A DNA stretch of 64,000 nucleotides, taken from contig NZ_ML214297.1 in the NCBI RefSeq assembly GCF_004698125.1, positions 1,054,001-1,118,000 on the forward strand, written 5' to 3'. Below, one piece after another: positions 45,976 through 56,570 of the stretch. Both the position numbers and the translations under genes were made by a program. How positions within the stretch are numbered: position 1 is the stretch's first letter; each line of letters opens with the position of its first letter. Source of the DNA: Halosimplex halophilum (GTDB lineage Archaea; Halobacteriota; Halobacteria; Halobacteriales; Haloarculaceae). The notes beneath the pieces are model-generated. The model was not told the origin of the DNA. It was given only the letters and a program-made list of their open reading frames with translations, and did not search any database.

Positions 45976-47838
45976 TCACCGCCCGGTGAAGCTCGGGTGG
46001 TCGCTGACGTGTTTCGGCAGGTAGCGCTTCTTTCGGGGCAGGCCCGCGGTCTCGTCGCGGACCCGCTCGCGCAGCTTCCGGGGCGTCAGCTCGACTTCGG
46101 TGTCGTCGGCGCGGACGTTCACGTCGAGGCGACCGCTGTCGAGTTCGCGGTCGCCGACGACGGCGTAGTAGGGCACCCAGTCCGTCTCCGCGCGGGCGAT
46201 GCGCTTGCCGACCGACTCCGAGCGGTCGTCCACGTCCGCCCGGACCCCGGCCGCCGCCAGCTCCTCGACCAGCTCGTCGCAGTACTCGACGTGTTCCTCG
46301 CCGACCGGGACGAACCGCACCTGCGTCGGCGAGAGCCACGTCGGCAGCCGCGGCGTCTCCATCGTCGCCGTCTCCTCCAGCAGCGCCGCCACCACCCGCT
46401 CGATCCCGCCCGACGGCGAGTAGTGCAGTATCGGCGGGTGGTGGCTCCCCTCGGCGTCGGTGTAGGTGATGTCGAACCGCTCGGCGCTCTCCACGTCGAT
46501 CTGGACCGTCGGGTTCTCCATGGGTCGACCCAGCCCGTCGATGGCCGCGAAGTCGACCTTCGCCGACCAGTAGTGGTGCCGCTCGGGGATGATCTCCAGG
46601 AGGGCGGGCTTGTCGAGTTCCGCGACCACCTCGGCGACCCACGCCTCGTTGGCCTCGTAGAACTCGCGGGTCACCCGCAGTGCGGGCTGGTACTCCAGCC
46701 CGAGGTCGTCGCCCGTCCGCAGCGAGAGCTTCGCCTGGCGCAGTAGCTCCTCGCGGGCGCCCGCCATGTCGGCCGTCGCGGTGTGCATGTCCGGCATCGT
46801 GAACGAGCGCAGGCGCTTGAGCCCCGTCACCTCGCCCTTCTGCTCGCGGCGGAACGAGTAGGTCGACATCTCGTAGATCCGCAGCGGCAGGTCGCTCGCG
46901 GCGATGTGCATGTCCCGCATGATCGAGAACTGCCCGAAGCAGGCCGCGAACCGGAGCATCATCCGGCGGTCGCCCGACTCGAAGCGGTACTGGCGCTCCC
47001 CGAACTTGCCGGCGTGTTCGTCGATGGGTCGGGCGCCCAGGTCGTACATGACCGGCGTCTCGACCGGCATCCCGCCGTAATCGACGACCATATCGTTCAC
47101 GTACTCCATCAGCGAGTCCCGGACCAGCTTCCCGCGAGGGTACCATCGCAGGTTGCCGGCGTCCGACAGCTCGTCGTACCCCGCCAGCGACTTCTCCCGC
47201 ATGAGTTCGACGTGGGGCGGCTCCTCGCCGGGCGAAGCCGTCACGTCCTCGACCTCGCTCTCGACGAACGCCCGCATGTCCTCGCTCACCTCGGGCTTGG
47301 CCGCGACCGCGTCCTCGGTCGAGCCGTCGGGCCACATGATCCGCCACTCGCTGGGTTCGCGGTCGGGTTCCCCCTCGCCCTCACCGGTTCCGCCCCCCGC
47401 CTCGTCGCGGTGGGCCGAGACGTGCCGGGAGAGCTCCGAGAGCGGGTGGCCCTTGCAGGCGACCTCGAAGGCCTTGTACCAGCCGAACGGCGCCCGGAGC
47501 ACCTCGTAGCCCTCTCCTTCGAGTTCGGACTCCAGGTCCCGCATGACGGCCTTGGCGGCGTCGGGGTCCGCCAGGTCCTCGCTGAGGTGAGCGTAGGGGT
47601 ACAGCACCACCCGGTTCGTGTTGAGTTGTCCTGTCACGTCCCTGAGTTCGTCGGTCGCGTTCGCGACGACCCCGTCGAGGTCGGACTCGTCGTCGGACTC
47701 GACGCTGATGAACGCGGTCACGCACTCCTCCATGCGCCCCTCCATCGGGACGCCCTCCGTCTCCGCGAGGTCGTCGGGGCCGGCCTCCTCGCGGGCCTCG
47801 AACTCCAGGTGGTCCGAGTGGACGAACAGGAGTCGCAT
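45976..47838 (-). CDS. thrS: Threonyl-tRNA synthetase
   Basis: 620 residues, archaeal type: the N-terminal ~140 residues are the D-aminoacyl-tRNA-deacylase-like editing domain (LLFVHSDHLEFEAREEAG), then a class II core with RFAACFGQFSIMRDMH-type motif 2 region and a SPTQVRFVPVGEEHVEYC anticodon-binding start. Zinc ligands of the core are visible (C in FAACFG). It charges tRNA-Thr. Confidence 0.95.
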   Translation of the reverse strand: MRLLFVHSDHLEFEAREEAGPDDLAETEGVPMEGRMEECVTAFISVESDDESDLDGVVANATDELRDVTGQLNTNRVVLYPYAHLSEDLADPDAAKAVMRDLESELEGEGYEVLRAPFGWYKAFEVACKGHPLSELSRHVSAHRDEAGGGTGEGEGEPDREPSEWRIMWPDGSTEDAVAAKPEVSEDMRAFVESEVEDVTASPGEEPPHVELMREKSLAGYDELSDAGNLRWYPRGKLVRDSLMEYVNDMVVDYGGMPVETPVMYDLGARPIDEHAGKFGERQYRFESGDRRMMLRFAACFGQFSIMRDMHIAASDLPLRIYEMSTYSFRREQKGEVTGLKRLRSFTMPDMHTATADMAGAREELLRQAKLSLRTGDDLGLEYQPALRVTREFYEANEAWVAEVVAELDKPALLEIIPERHHYWSAKVDFAAIDGLGRPMENPTVQIDVESAERFDITYTDAEGSHHPPILHYSPSGGIERVVAALLEETATMETPRLPTWLSPTQVRFVPVGEEHVEYCDELVEELAAAGVRADVDDRSESVGKRIARAETDWVPYYAVVGDRELDSGRLDVNVRADDTEVELTPRKLRERVRDETAGLPRKKRYLPKHVSDHPSFTGR

Positions 47839-47915
47839 ACCGGACCGTGGCGCGGCGGCGCAAAAAGTGTGCTGGCGGAGTCGGGGGCGTCGTCAATACG
47901 GCCGTCTCGGCGGCG

Positions 47916-48827
47916 CTACTTCTCGTCTTCCTTGAGCTCCTCCAGCTCCGCCTCGACCTCCGAGTCGTCGACCGACACGTCCTCGGCGTCGGCCTCCACG
48001 TCGGCCGCGTCCACGTCGGTATCCACGTCCATGTCCACGTCCGCGTCCTCCACGTCGGCGGACCCACTGTCGGACCCGCCGGACCCGTTCCCGCTCGCGC
48101 TCTCGGACTCGCTTTCGCTCTCGGTCGTTCCCTTGCCCATCTCGCCTTTGAGCGTGTTCAGCTCGGCGTCGACGGAGCTGTCGGTGCTGAGCTGTTCGAG
48201 CTCGCGGTCGATGTCGTCCTTGTCGGAGAGCACGTCGTCGAACGCGCCGGTCTCCTGGAGCTCGTCCATCGCCTGCGAGCGGGCCTCCATGTCCTCGGTG
48301 CGCTCCTCGGCGCGCTCGATGGCCCGGCCCACGTCCTCGAACTCGTCGCCCGCGCCGGTCATCGCCTCCGAAACTTTGGCGCTGGCCTCGGCCGCCTCGT
48401 AGCGGGCCTTCATCGTCTCCTTCTTCGTGCGGAACTCCTCGATGCGGCTCTGGAGCTTGTTCTTCTGCTCGACCAGCTTGTCCTGCTGGTCCTGGAGCTG
48501 GGCGATCTGCCCCTCCAGGTCCTCGATCTGGTTCATCTTCTGTTTCTTCTTCTCGAGGGCCTTCCGCGCCAGGTCGTCGCGGTCCTGCCGAACCGCCTCG
48601 CGGGCCTGCTCGTTGTGCTTCTCGACGTTCTCCTCGAGCCGACGCTTCTGGATCTCCAGGCGCTTCTTCTGGGTGGTCAGGTCGGCGATCCCCTGTTTCA
48701 CGTCCTGGAGCTGGTCGCGCAGCTGCTCGTAGGAGTAGTCGAGCGTCTCGGAGGGGTCCTCCGCCCGGTTGAGCACGGCGTTGATCTTCGACCGGACGAC
48801 GTACGAGGCGCGCGAGATGATTCCCAT
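47916..48827 (-). CDS. pspA: PspA/IM30 family protein
   Basis: 303 residues from the ATG at 48827: residues 1-220 are the long PspA coiled coil (IISRASYVVRSKINAVLNRAEDPSE..., LEIQKRRLEENVEKH). The last ~80 residues are a Ser/Glu then Asp/Val/Glu repeat tail ((VD)n-like). It binds and protects the membrane. TATA-like CAATTAAAG (RC of ~48851-48859) is about 28 nt before the ATG. Confidence 0.92.
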   Translation of the reverse strand: MGIISRASYVVRSKINAVLNRAEDPSETLDYSYEQLRDQLQDVKQGIADLTTQKKRLEIQKRRLEENVEKHNEQAREAVRQDRDDLARKALEKKKQKMNQIEDLEGQIAQLQDQQDKLVEQKNKLQSRIEEFRTKKETMKARYEAAEASAKVSEAMTGAGDEFEDVGRAIERAEERTEDMEARSQAMDELQETGAFDDVLSDKDDIDRELEQLSTDSSVDAELNTLKGEMGKGTTESESESESASGNGSGGSDSGSADVEDADVDMDVDTDVDAADVEADAEDVSVDDSEVEAELEELKEDEK

Positions 48828-49053
48828 ACCCCCGCTTTGTGCCCGAGCCTTTAATTGTTTTTCAGCCACATTCCGGCCGTGTTCGGGTTCGGCGACCGGA
48901 TCGCGGGTCGGCGTCCCCGCCGCCGGATCGCCGGGCCGGTCCCGGCGGGAACGGCTATCAGCGAGCGCGGAATCCAGTTTCGACCGGGGTGAGCGGTCTC
49001 AGACGCGATACTCGGCCACAACAGTTATAGCCCGCTACCGGTTGTCAGGGACT

Positions 49054-51144
49054 ATGAGCGGGGTGTCGGGGGACGGGATCCGGGTCCTCCACGTCGACGA
49101 CGACCGGGACGTGTCCGAGCTGACCGCCACGTTCCTCGAACGGGCCGACGAGCGGTTCACCGTCGAGACGGCCGCCGACGCCGCCGAGGGGCTGGACCGG
49201 CTCGAGGACTGCGCGTTCGACTGCGTCGTCTCGGACTACGAGATGCCGGGGCTCGACGGGATCGAGTTCCTGGAGCGGGTCAGGGAGTCCTGCCCGGAGC
49301 TCCCCTTCATCCTCTTCACCGGGAAGGGGTCGGAGGCGGTGGCGAGCGAGGCCATCTCCGCCGGCGTGACCGACTACCTCCAGAAGGAGACCGGGACCGA
49401 CCAGTACACGGTGCTGGCCAACCGGGTCGCCAACGCCGTCGAGCACGCCCGGTCCCAGCGGCGGGTCGAACGCAGCGAGCGCCGGCTCCGGAAGATCGTC
49501 GACTCGCTGCCCCACCTGGTCTACGTGGTCGACGGGTCTGGGACCTACCGCCTGGTCAACGAGGCGCTGGCGGCGTTCCACGGGACGACCGTCGAGGCGA
49601 TCGAGGGCTCGACCGTCGACGACGTGCTGAGCGACCGCGCGGCGGCGAAGTTCCTGCAGGACTTCCGGTCGGTCATCGAGACCGGCGAGCCGAAACACCT
49701 CTCGGGGGTCGAGGTGGCCGACGCCGAGGGGCGGACCCACGTCTTCGAGCCGCAGATATTCCCCTACGACATCGGCGAGAACGGCGACCGCGCGGTGCTG
49801 GGCGTGACCCGCGACGTGACCGACCGGGCGGAGCGCGAGCGGAAGCTCGAACGGCTGCAACACCGGACCCGGGCGCTGATGCACACGGAGACGGCCGAGG
49901 AGACCGCCCGCGTGGCGACCGAGGCCGCCGACGCCCTCCTGGAAGCCCGACTGAGCGGCGTGTTCCTGCTCGACGACGGCGGCGATCGGCTCGAACCGGC
50001 CGCCGTCGTCGACGCCGTCCGCGAGGCGTTCGACGAGGTCCCGGAGTACCCGCGGGACGCCCCCGAGGGGTCGCGGGCCGCGCTGGTGTGGGACGCCTTC
50101 GAGACCGGCGAGCCCGTCCGGATCGACGACGTCCCCGCCGACGACCGGGTCGACGAGCCGACCCCCTCGCGGAGCGTGATCCTCTACCCGATGGGCGACC
50201 ACGGCGTGTTCGTCGTCTCCGCCGAGCGGACCCACGCCTTCTCGGGGACCGACGAGGTGCTCGTCGAGATCCTGGCGACGACGCTCGAAGCCGCCCTCGA
50301 CCGCACCGAGCGCCGGGCGGAGCTGCGCAGCCAGCGCGACGAGCTCGAACGGAAGAACGAACGCCTGGAGGAGTTCACGAGCGTCGTCAGCCACGACCTC
50401 CGGAACCCGCTGACGGTGCTGAACGGCGCGATCGAGGCGGCCGAGGCGACCGGCGACCCCGAACACTTCGAGCGCGGCCGGGACGCCGTCGACCGGATGG
50501 ACGCGATGATCGAGAACCTCCTGGCGCTGTCCCGGCAGGGCGAGGCGATCTCCGAGCCCGAATCGGTCGACCTCGCGGAGGCGGCCGTCCGGGCGTGGGG
50601 CGCCGTCGAGACCGACGCCGAACGCCTCGCCGTCGAGACCGACCGGACGATCCGGGCAGACCCCGACCGGCTCGCGCACCTGCTGGAGAACCTGTTCCGG
50701 AACGCCGTGGAACACGGTTCCACGAGCCCTCAGTCGCAGGCTCCTGGGGACGCCGACGGAGCGAGCTCCGCCGAGCCGTCGGTCGCTGACGCTCCAGGAG
50801 ACGCCGTCGAGCACGGCTCGACGAGCGGTCACCCGGAGGCCGACGACGGGGTCGAACACGGCGCCGCGGGCCGGGCGGCGGACGAGGTCGGCGAAGACGG
50901 GCTCGTCGTCCGCGTCGGTGACGTCGACGGCGGGTTCTTCGTCGCCGACGACGGTCCGGGGATCCCGGGGGACGTGCGCGAGGAGGTGTTCGAATCGGGG
51001 TTCTCGACGCGGGGCGACAGCACCGGGTTCGGGCTGGCCATCGTCGACCGGATCGCCGAGGCCCACGACTGGAGCGTCGCGGCGACCGAGAGCGAGGACG
51101 GCGGCGCGCGCTTCGAGATCACCGGCGTCGACTTCGGGGAGTGA
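49054..51144 (+). CDS. Receiver-PAS-GAF-histidine kinase
   Basis: 696 residues from the ATG at 49054 (TATA AGTTATAG at 49023-49030). Order: receiver with phospho-acceptor D61 (VVSDYEMPG), PAS (~145-265), GAF (~275-420), HisKA with H447 (VVSHDLRNPLTVL), HATPase with N box NLFRNAVEHG, G1 VADDGPGIPGDV and G2 STGFGLAI. Between N and G1 box is an extra ~55-residue segment with repeated AVEHGSTS. Signal and partner unknown. Confidence 0.92.
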   Translation: MSGVSGDGIRVLHVDDDRDVSELTATFLERADERFTVETAADAAEGLDRLEDCAFDCVVSDYEMPGLDGIEFLERVRESCPELPFILFTGKGSEAVASEAISAGVTDYLQKETGTDQYTVLANRVANAVEHARSQRRVERSERRLRKIVDSLPHLVYVVDGSGTYRLVNEALAAFHGTTVEAIEGSTVDDVLSDRAAAKFLQDFRSVIETGEPKHLSGVEVADAEGRTHVFEPQIFPYDIGENGDRAVLGVTRDVTDRAERERKLERLQHRTRALMHTETAEETARVATEAADALLEARLSGVFLLDDGGDRLEPAAVVDAVREAFDEVPEYPRDAPEGSRAALVWDAFETGEPVRIDDVPADDRVDEPTPSRSVILYPMGDHGVFVVSAERTHAFSGTDEVLVEILATTLEAALDRTERRAELRSQRDELERKNERLEEFTSVVSHDLRNPLTVLNGAIEAAEATGDPEHFERGRDAVDRMDAMIENLLALSRQGEAISEPESVDLAEAAVRAWGAVETDAERLAVETDRTIRADPDRLAHLLENLFRNAVEHGSTSPQSQAPGDADGASSAEPSVADAPGDAVEHGSTSGHPEADDGVEHGAAGRAADEVGEDGLVVRVGDVDGGFFVADDGPGIPGDVREEVFESGFSTRGDSTGFGLAIVDRIAEAHDWSVAATESEDGGARFEITGVDFGE
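50707..50823 (+). repeat. 99-bp spaced palindromic duplication inside the histidine kinase gene
   Basis: Two copies of a palindrome with the same CACGG centre lie 99 bp (33 codons) apart: GTGGAA/TTCCAC (50707-50723) and GTCGAG/CTCGAC (50806-50822). Between them are nested inverted repeats: CTCCTGG 50741-50747 with CCAGGAG 50794-50800, CCGACGG 50753-50759 with CCGTCGG 50776-50782, and GGAGC-GA-GCTCC 50758-50769. The reading frame stays open. Confidence 0.7.
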
Positions 51145-51235
51145 CCGGCCGCCGAACCGACCGAGTGACATCGACTGGTCCCGGCTGCGAGCGCCCGCCG
51201 ACAGGTTCGAGGTGCTGCCAGACCACGCTCGACCC

Positions 51236-51898
51236 GTGAGCGAACCAGTGATCGTCCCGGGCCCCCGCGACGTGCGCGGGTCACTGGACGAACCGGACGA
51301 CGCGGACCCGACAGCCTGCGTGGTCGCCTGTCCGCCCCACCCGGAGATGGGCGGGAGCCGGTCGGACCGGCGGCTGGCCGCCGTCGCGGACGCGCTGACC
51401 GACCGGTCGATCGCCTGCCTGCGGTTCGACTACGGCGAGTGGGACGAGGGCCGGGGCGAGCTTCGCGACGCCACCGCGGCGTTCGGCTGGGCGGCCGAGC
51501 GCTACGACAGGGTCGGCCTGTTCGGCTACAGCTTCGGCGGCTGCCTCGCCCTAGTCGCGGCGGCCGAGCGCGGGGACCCGGCGACCGACCGGGTCGATGC
51601 CGGGACCGACGGCGCCGACGCCGGGGACGGTCCCGCGGCCGTCTCGGCGCTCGCGCCCGCGCCGCGCGTCGGCGACGGCCCGGACGCGGTCGACGCGGTC
51701 GCGGCTATCGAACGGATCGACTGTCCCGGCCAGGTCGTCTCCGGGAGCCGCGACGACACGGTCGACGCCGCGGCGGTCGTCGAACGGGCGCGCGAGCGCG
51801 GGTTCGCGGTGACGGAACTGGCGGCCGACCACCACTTCGTCGGCCAGGCGGACGCGGTCGCGGCGGTCGTCGCGGACTTTCTCGGACCGCGGCTCTGA
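51236..51898 (+). CDS. Alpha/beta hydrolase (dienelactone hydrolase-like)
   Basis: 220 residues from a GTG at 51236. GYSFGG gives the nucleophile serine, with an Asp in [12 protein letters not shown] and His in [24 protein letters not shown] and [11 protein letters not shown] are typical of this haloarchaeal serine hydrolase group. Substrate unknown. Confidence 0.8.
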   Translation: MSEPVIVPGPRDVRGSLDEPDDADPTACVVACPPHPEMGGSRSDRRLAAVADALTDRSIACLRFDYGEWDEGRGELRDATAAFGWAAERYDRVGLFGYSFGGCLALVAAAERGDPATDRVDAGTDGADAGDGPAAVSALAPAPRVGDGPDAVDAVAAIERIDCPGQVVSGSRDDTVDAAAVVERARERGFAVTELAADHHFVGQADAVAAVVADFLGPRL

Positions 51899-52023
51899 CC
51901 CGGCCGTCTCGACCGGTTCGCGAACCGACGGGATCGGCGGTCCGCGGCCGTCACACGTTGACAAACGGACGGATCCCCGGCGGCTCCCGAAACGGTTTTC
52001 AGGTCACACCGCGCACGGTCGGT

Positions 52024-53721
52024 ATGCCGGAACCGGAGACAGAGTACGACGAAACTCTGGGGAACAAGTTCGTTTTCGTCACCGGGGGCGTCATGTCCGG
52101 GCTGGGCAAGGGTATCACGGCCGCCAGCACCGGCAGACTGCTCTCGAACGCCGGGTTCGACGTGACCGCCGTGAAGGTCGACCCCTACCTCAACGTCGAC
52201 GCGGGCACGATGAACCCCTTCCAGCACGGGGAGGTGTACGTCCTCAAGGACGGCGGCGAGGTCGACCTCGACCTGGGGAACTACGAGCGGTTCCTCGACA
52301 TCGACATGACCTCGAAGCACAACGTGACGACGGGCAAGGTCTACCAGTCGGTCATCGAGAAGGAGCGGGCGGGCGACTACCTCGGGAAGACGGTGCAGGT
52401 CATCCCCCACGTCACCAACGACATCAAGCGGCGCATCCGCGAGGTCGCCGAGGGCAGCGACGTCTGTATCATCGAGGTCGGCGGCACCGTCGGCGACATC
52501 GAGGGGATGCCCTACCTCGAAGCCCTGCGGCAGTTCGCCCACGAGGAAGACGAGGATGACATCCTGTTCGTCCACGTCACGCTGGTCCCCTACTCGAAGA
52601 ACGGCGAGCAGAAGACCAAGCCGACCCAGCACAGCGTCAAGGAACTGCGCTCGATCGGCCTCCAGCCGGACGTGCTCGTCGGCCGCTGCGACGACCCGCT
52701 GGAGGACCAGACCAAGGAGAAGATCGCCCTCTTCTGCGACGTTCCGACCGACGCCGTCTTCTCGAACCCGGACGTGCCGGACATCTACCAGGTGCCGCTG
52801 ATGGTCGAGGACGAGGGCCTCGACGAGTACGTCATGGAGCGGCTCGACCTGGCCGACGACGCCCTGCCCGAGGACGAGCGGCACAACGAGTGGCGCGAGC
52901 TGGTCACCCAGGACCAGACCGGCTCCGTCGACGTGGCGCTGGTCGGCAAGTACGGCCTCGAAGACGCCTACCTCTCCATCTACGAGTCGCTGAAACACGC
53001 CGGCCTCGCCCACAACGTCAACGTCGACACCGAGTGGATCCACGCCGAGGAACTGGCGGACGGCCACGAGGGCGAACTCGACGGGATGGACGCCGTCGTC
53101 GTCCCCGGCGGGTTCGGCTCGCGGGGCACCGAGGGCAAGATGGAGGCCATCCGCTACGCCCGCGAGCACGGCGTGCCCTACCTCGGCCTCTGCCTGGGCT
53201 TCCAGCTCGCCGTCGTCGAGTACGCCCGCAACGTCCTCGGGCTGGAAGGCGCCCACTCCGCCGAGCTCGACGAGGAGACCCCCCACCCGGTCATCGACAT
53301 CCTCCCCGAGCAGGAGGGCGTCGACGACATGGGCGGGACGATGCGCCTGGGCGCCCACGTCACCGAGATCGAGGGGGGCACCCTCGCCGAAGAGATCTAC
53401 GGCGACGACTCCTGCACGGAACGGCACCGCCACCGCTACGAGGTCAACCCCGAGTACATCGACGACCTGGAGGCGGCGGGCCTGCGCTTCTCCGGCAAGT
53501 CCGGCCGCCGGATGGAGATCCTCGAACTGCCCGACCACCCCTACTTCCTCGGGACGCAGTTCCACCCCGAGTTCCGCTCGCGACCCGGCCGCGCGAGTCC
53601 GCCGTTCGTCGGGCTGCTCGACGCCGCGCTGGACCTGCAGGAAGCCGGGAGCGGCGACGGCGGCGCGGGCGAGTCCGCCCGCGGTGGCGACGACCGCGAC
53701 ACCGAGGAGGTGGAGGTCTGA
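52024..53721 (+). CDS. pyrG: CTP synthase
   Basis: 565 residues from the ATG at 52024. The synthase domain shows [17 protein letters not shown] (P-loop) and [21 protein letters not shown]. The glutaminase domain has [11 protein letters not shown] (Cys nucleophile) and [15 protein letters not shown] (His, Glu). It makes CTP from UTP. A ~25-residue acidic tail closes it. Stop shares one base with guaAb start. Confidence 0.96.
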   Translation: MPEPETEYDETLGNKFVFVTGGVMSGLGKGITAASTGRLLSNAGFDVTAVKVDPYLNVDAGTMNPFQHGEVYVLKDGGEVDLDLGNYERFLDIDMTSKHNVTTGKVYQSVIEKERAGDYLGKTVQVIPHVTNDIKRRIREVAEGSDVCIIEVGGTVGDIEGMPYLEALRQFAHEEDEDDILFVHVTLVPYSKNGEQKTKPTQHSVKELRSIGLQPDVLVGRCDDPLEDQTKEKIALFCDVPTDAVFSNPDVPDIYQVPLMVEDEGLDEYVMERLDLADDALPEDERHNEWRELVTQDQTGSVDVALVGKYGLEDAYLSIYESLKHAGLAHNVNVDTEWIHAEELADGHEGELDGMDAVVVPGGFGSRGTEGKMEAIRYAREHGVPYLGLCLGFQLAVVEYARNVLGLEGAHSAELDEETPHPVIDILPEQEGVDDMGGTMRLGAHVTEIEGGTLAEEIYGDDSCTERHRHRYEVNPEYIDDLEAAGLRFSGKSGRRMEILELPDHPYFLGTQFHPEFRSRPGRASPPFVGLLDAALDLQEAGSGDGGAGESARGGDDRDTEEVEV

Positions 53722-54638
53722 TGGTCGACGTCGACTCCTTTATCGACGAGAAACTCGACGAAATCGCGACCGAGATCGGCGACGCCAACGCCGTCATCGG
53801 CCTGTCGGGCGGCGTCGACTCCTCGACGGCGGCCGCGCTGGCCTACGAGGCCATCGGCGACCAGCTCACCGCCGTCTACGTCGACACCGGCCTCATGCGC
53901 AAGGGCGAGACCGACCAGATCCGCGAGACCTTCGACTACATGGACTCGCTGCGGGTCATCGAGGCCCAGGACCGCTTCGTCGACGCGCTCTCGGGCGTCA
54001 CCGATCCCGAGGAGAAGCGCCACATCATCGGCGAGCAGTTCATCCGCGAGTTCGAGGAGGTCGCCCGCGAGGTCGACGCTGACTACCTCGTCCAGGGGAC
54101 CATCTACCCCGACCGAATCGAGAGCGAGGGGACGATCAAGTCCCACCACAACGTCGGCGGACTCCCCGAGCGCATCGACTTCGACGGCATCGTCGAGCCG
54201 ATGCGCGACCTCTACAAGGACGAGGTCCGCGAGGTCGCCCGCGAACTCGACCTGGAGGAGATCATCTCCGAGCGGATGCCGTTCCCCGGCCCCGGGCTCG
54301 CGGTGCGGATCATCGGCGAGGTCACCGAGGAGAAACTCGAAGTCGCACGCGAGGCCAACCACGTCGTCGAGGAGGAGCTGGAGGAGTACGAGCCCTGGCA
54401 GGCCCTCGCCGCGGTACTCGGCAAGGCCACCGGCGTCAAGGGCGACAACCGCGTCCACGGCTGGGTCGTGGCCGTCCGCTCGGTCGAGAGCCGGGACGGC
54501 ATGACCGCCCGCGCACAGGAGATCGACTGGGAGACGCTCCAGCGCATCCAGAGCCGCATCACCGGCGAACTCGACAACGTCTCCCGGGTCCTCTACGACG
54601 TGACCCACAAGCCGCCGGCGACCATCGAGTACGAGTAA
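53721..54638 (+). CDS. guaAb: GMP synthase subunit B (ATP pyrophosphatase)
   Basis: 305 residues. The PP-loop SGGVDSS and the C-terminal GMP synthetase domain ([35 protein letters not shown]) are present, but the glutaminase domain is absent, as in archaea with split GuaA. Coupled to pyrG by a TGATG overlap, linking two nucleotide amidotransferase reactions. Confidence 0.95.
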   Translation: MVDVDSFIDEKLDEIATEIGDANAVIGLSGGVDSSTAAALAYEAIGDQLTAVYVDTGLMRKGETDQIRETFDYMDSLRVIEAQDRFVDALSGVTDPEEKRHIIGEQFIREFEEVAREVDADYLVQGTIYPDRIESEGTIKSHHNVGGLPERIDFDGIVEPMRDLYKDEVREVARELDLEEIISERMPFPGPGLAVRIIGEVTEEKLEVAREANHVVEEELEEYEPWQALAAVLGKATGVKGDNRVHGWVVAVRSVESRDGMTARAQEIDWETLQRIQSRITGELDNVSRVLYDVTHKPPATIEYE

Positions 54639-54666
54639 TCGGTCCGCCGCGGGAGCGGATTTTCAC

Positions 54667-56001
54667 TCACTCCGACCCGAACGCGACGATCCCCTGGTCC
54701 ATCGTGGCGAGGTAGTACTCGCCGGCGACGGCCTGCGGACCGACCCGCGGATTCTCCCACTGTTCGACCGCCGCGGAGCCGACCCGCTCGTCGGCCGCCG
54801 GGTCGACCGCGCTGGCCGTCAAGGTCCCGTCCTCGGTGGTGACGCCGTACAGGAGGCCGTCGGCGGCGACGAGCCCGCCGTCGGTGTCCATCCGCTCGAC
54901 GGAGCCGTCGGCGGCGTCGACGGCGAAGAAGCCCCACTCGTCGCGCCCTATGCCCTGGACGTAGACGGTGTCGTCGACGACGAGGGGCATCCCGTAGAAG
55001 GCGGCCTGCTCGGCCTCGGCGGGGTCTCCCTCGTAGGTCTGGGGGTCGTCGCCCTCCGGTATCGCCGTCCACAGCTCCGACCCGTCCTCGACGTCGATCG
55101 CGACCATCCCGCCCGTGTCCCGGTTGGTGATTCGGCCGCAGACCGCGTAGGCGACGCCGTCGACGACGACCGGGGAGTTGAACGGGGCGCCCTCCTCCTG
55201 GTAGAGGATGGTGTAGAAGTCGTTGCTCGCCGTCCAGCGACGCTCGCCGCTCTCGCGGTCGACGGCGTGGATCTCGTCGTGGTCCGTGGCGTAGACGGTA
55301 TCGTCGGTCACCGTGGGCGGGTACCGGTTGCGCCACAGCGGGTCCTCGCCGGGCGCGTACCGCGACTCGCGGCTCCCGTCGCCGGCGTCGAAGGCGGCGT
55401 AGAGCCGGTCGCCGACGAACAGCGACCCCCCCTCGGCGGTCACCGGCGACTCGTACGGCGTGTCGAGGGCCTGTTCCCACGCCGTCTCGCCGTCGTCCGG
55501 TGAGAGCGCGGCGAGTCCCGGGCCCTCCGAGACGGTCCCGACGACGAGACGCTCGCCGCCCGACCCGAGCGTCCGCGCCGGCGAGGTGTCCCCCTCGCCG
55601 TCGATCTCGGCGATGGGGAACGACCGCTCCCACTGCCGCTCGCCGGTGGCGAGGTCGAACGCGGAGACGACCGTCCGCCAGCCGGAGTCGTCGTTGAGGT
55701 CCGCCGCGGCGAAGACCGTCCCGTCGAGGACGACGGGTGCGGAGAGAACGCTCACTCCGGCGGGGCCCTCGGAGCCGTCGGTGTAGCTGGCCGTCCACGC
55801 GACCGAGAGGTCGCCGCCCGGGCCGGGCGCGGAGGGGTGGGCCGCGCTGTTGCGCGCGTCGAACCGGTAGCTCGGCCAGTCCGTCTCGCCGGGCTCGAAC
55901 CCGGACGATCCGCCGATACCCGCCGGACAGCCGGCGAGGGCCGCAGCACCCGTCGCGCCGAGCGCGCGGAGCAGGGACCGCCGTCGGAGGGACGTATCCA
56001 T
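54667..56001 (-). CDS. PQQ-binding-like beta-propeller lipoprotein (Tat)
   Basis: 444 residues from the ATG at 56001. The signal has RRR (6-8) and a lipobox ALAGC (C25), so it is a Tat-exported, lipid-anchored protein. The rest shows repeated propeller blades (DAATGSVERM-like GSxxW signatures: FDLATGERQWERSF, VDRESGERRWTAS, IDVEDGSELWTA). Extracytoplasmic sensor or enzyme of unknown ligand. Confidence 0.88.
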   Translation of the reverse strand: MDTSLRRRSLLRALGATGAAALAGCPAGIGGSSGFEPGETDWPSYRFDARNSAAHPSAPGPGGDLSVAWTASYTDGSEGPAGVSVLSAPVVLDGTVFAAADLNDDSGWRTVVSAFDLATGERQWERSFPIAEIDGEGDTSPARTLGSGGERLVVGTVSEGPGLAALSPDDGETAWEQALDTPYESPVTAEGGSLFVGDRLYAAFDAGDGSRESRYAPGEDPLWRNRYPPTVTDDTVYATDHDEIHAVDRESGERRWTASNDFYTILYQEEGAPFNSPVVVDGVAYAVCGRITNRDTGGMVAIDVEDGSELWTAIPEGDDPQTYEGDPAEAEQAAFYGMPLVVDDTVYVQGIGRDEWGFFAVDAADGSVERMDTDGGLVAADGLLYGVTTEDGTLTASAVDPAADERVGSAAVEQWENPRVGPQAVAGEYYLATMDQGIVAFGSE

Positions 56002-56121
56002 GTCGGGCGTTTCGGACGGACTGGTAAGTGTTTTTTCCTGAACGCGTGACTCGTTGTCGGGGCACGCGGCCGCGGCCGCGCGAAACGTGAAGCACAAACC
56101 CCCCGGCCCCGATCAGTGGGT

Positions 56122-56460
56122 ATGAACGCAGTTTTCGCGGGGACCGACACCGAGGGACTCGCCGACGAGTTGCGCGAGCGGGGCGCGACCGTGTCGGTCG
56201 TCGACGGGATCGCCAATCGCCCGGCGCTCGAAGAGGCGGGCGTCCACGACGCCGACGTGTTCGTCCTCACCGACGCCGGCCAGGCCACCTCTATCGTCGT
56301 CGCCCGGGACCTCAACCCCGACATCCGGGTCGTCGCCTACACCGCCGACTCGCTGCCGGAGTTCGTCAGCGGCCAGCAGGTCCTCGGGATGGACCCCGCG
56401 CTGTTCGACGCCGACACCGTCGCCGAGGAACTGACCGACGCCGACGACGCGGACGACTGA
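56122..56460 (+). CDS. DUF7126 family protein (small RCK-like domain)
   Basis: 112 residues, a half-Rossmann domain (AVFAGTDTEGLADELRERGATVSVVDGIA) followed by ADVFVLTDAGQATSIVVARDLNPDIRVVAYTADS, similar to TrkA-N. I recall it as DUF7126. A small soluble regulator; role unknown. Confidence 0.75.
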   Translation: MNAVFAGTDTEGLADELRERGATVSVVDGIANRPALEEAGVHDADVFVLTDAGQATSIVVARDLNPDIRVVAYTADSLPEFVSGQQVLGMDPALFDADTVAEELTDADDADD

Positions 56461-56570
56461 CACTCGGACCTGGCCGCCCCGACCGCCGCGAGTGTCCGGA
56501 CCGCCACGACGGTCCCGCCGCGTTGCTTCCGGGGCAACATTATTGTTACTGCGGGAGAAACTCTCGCAGT

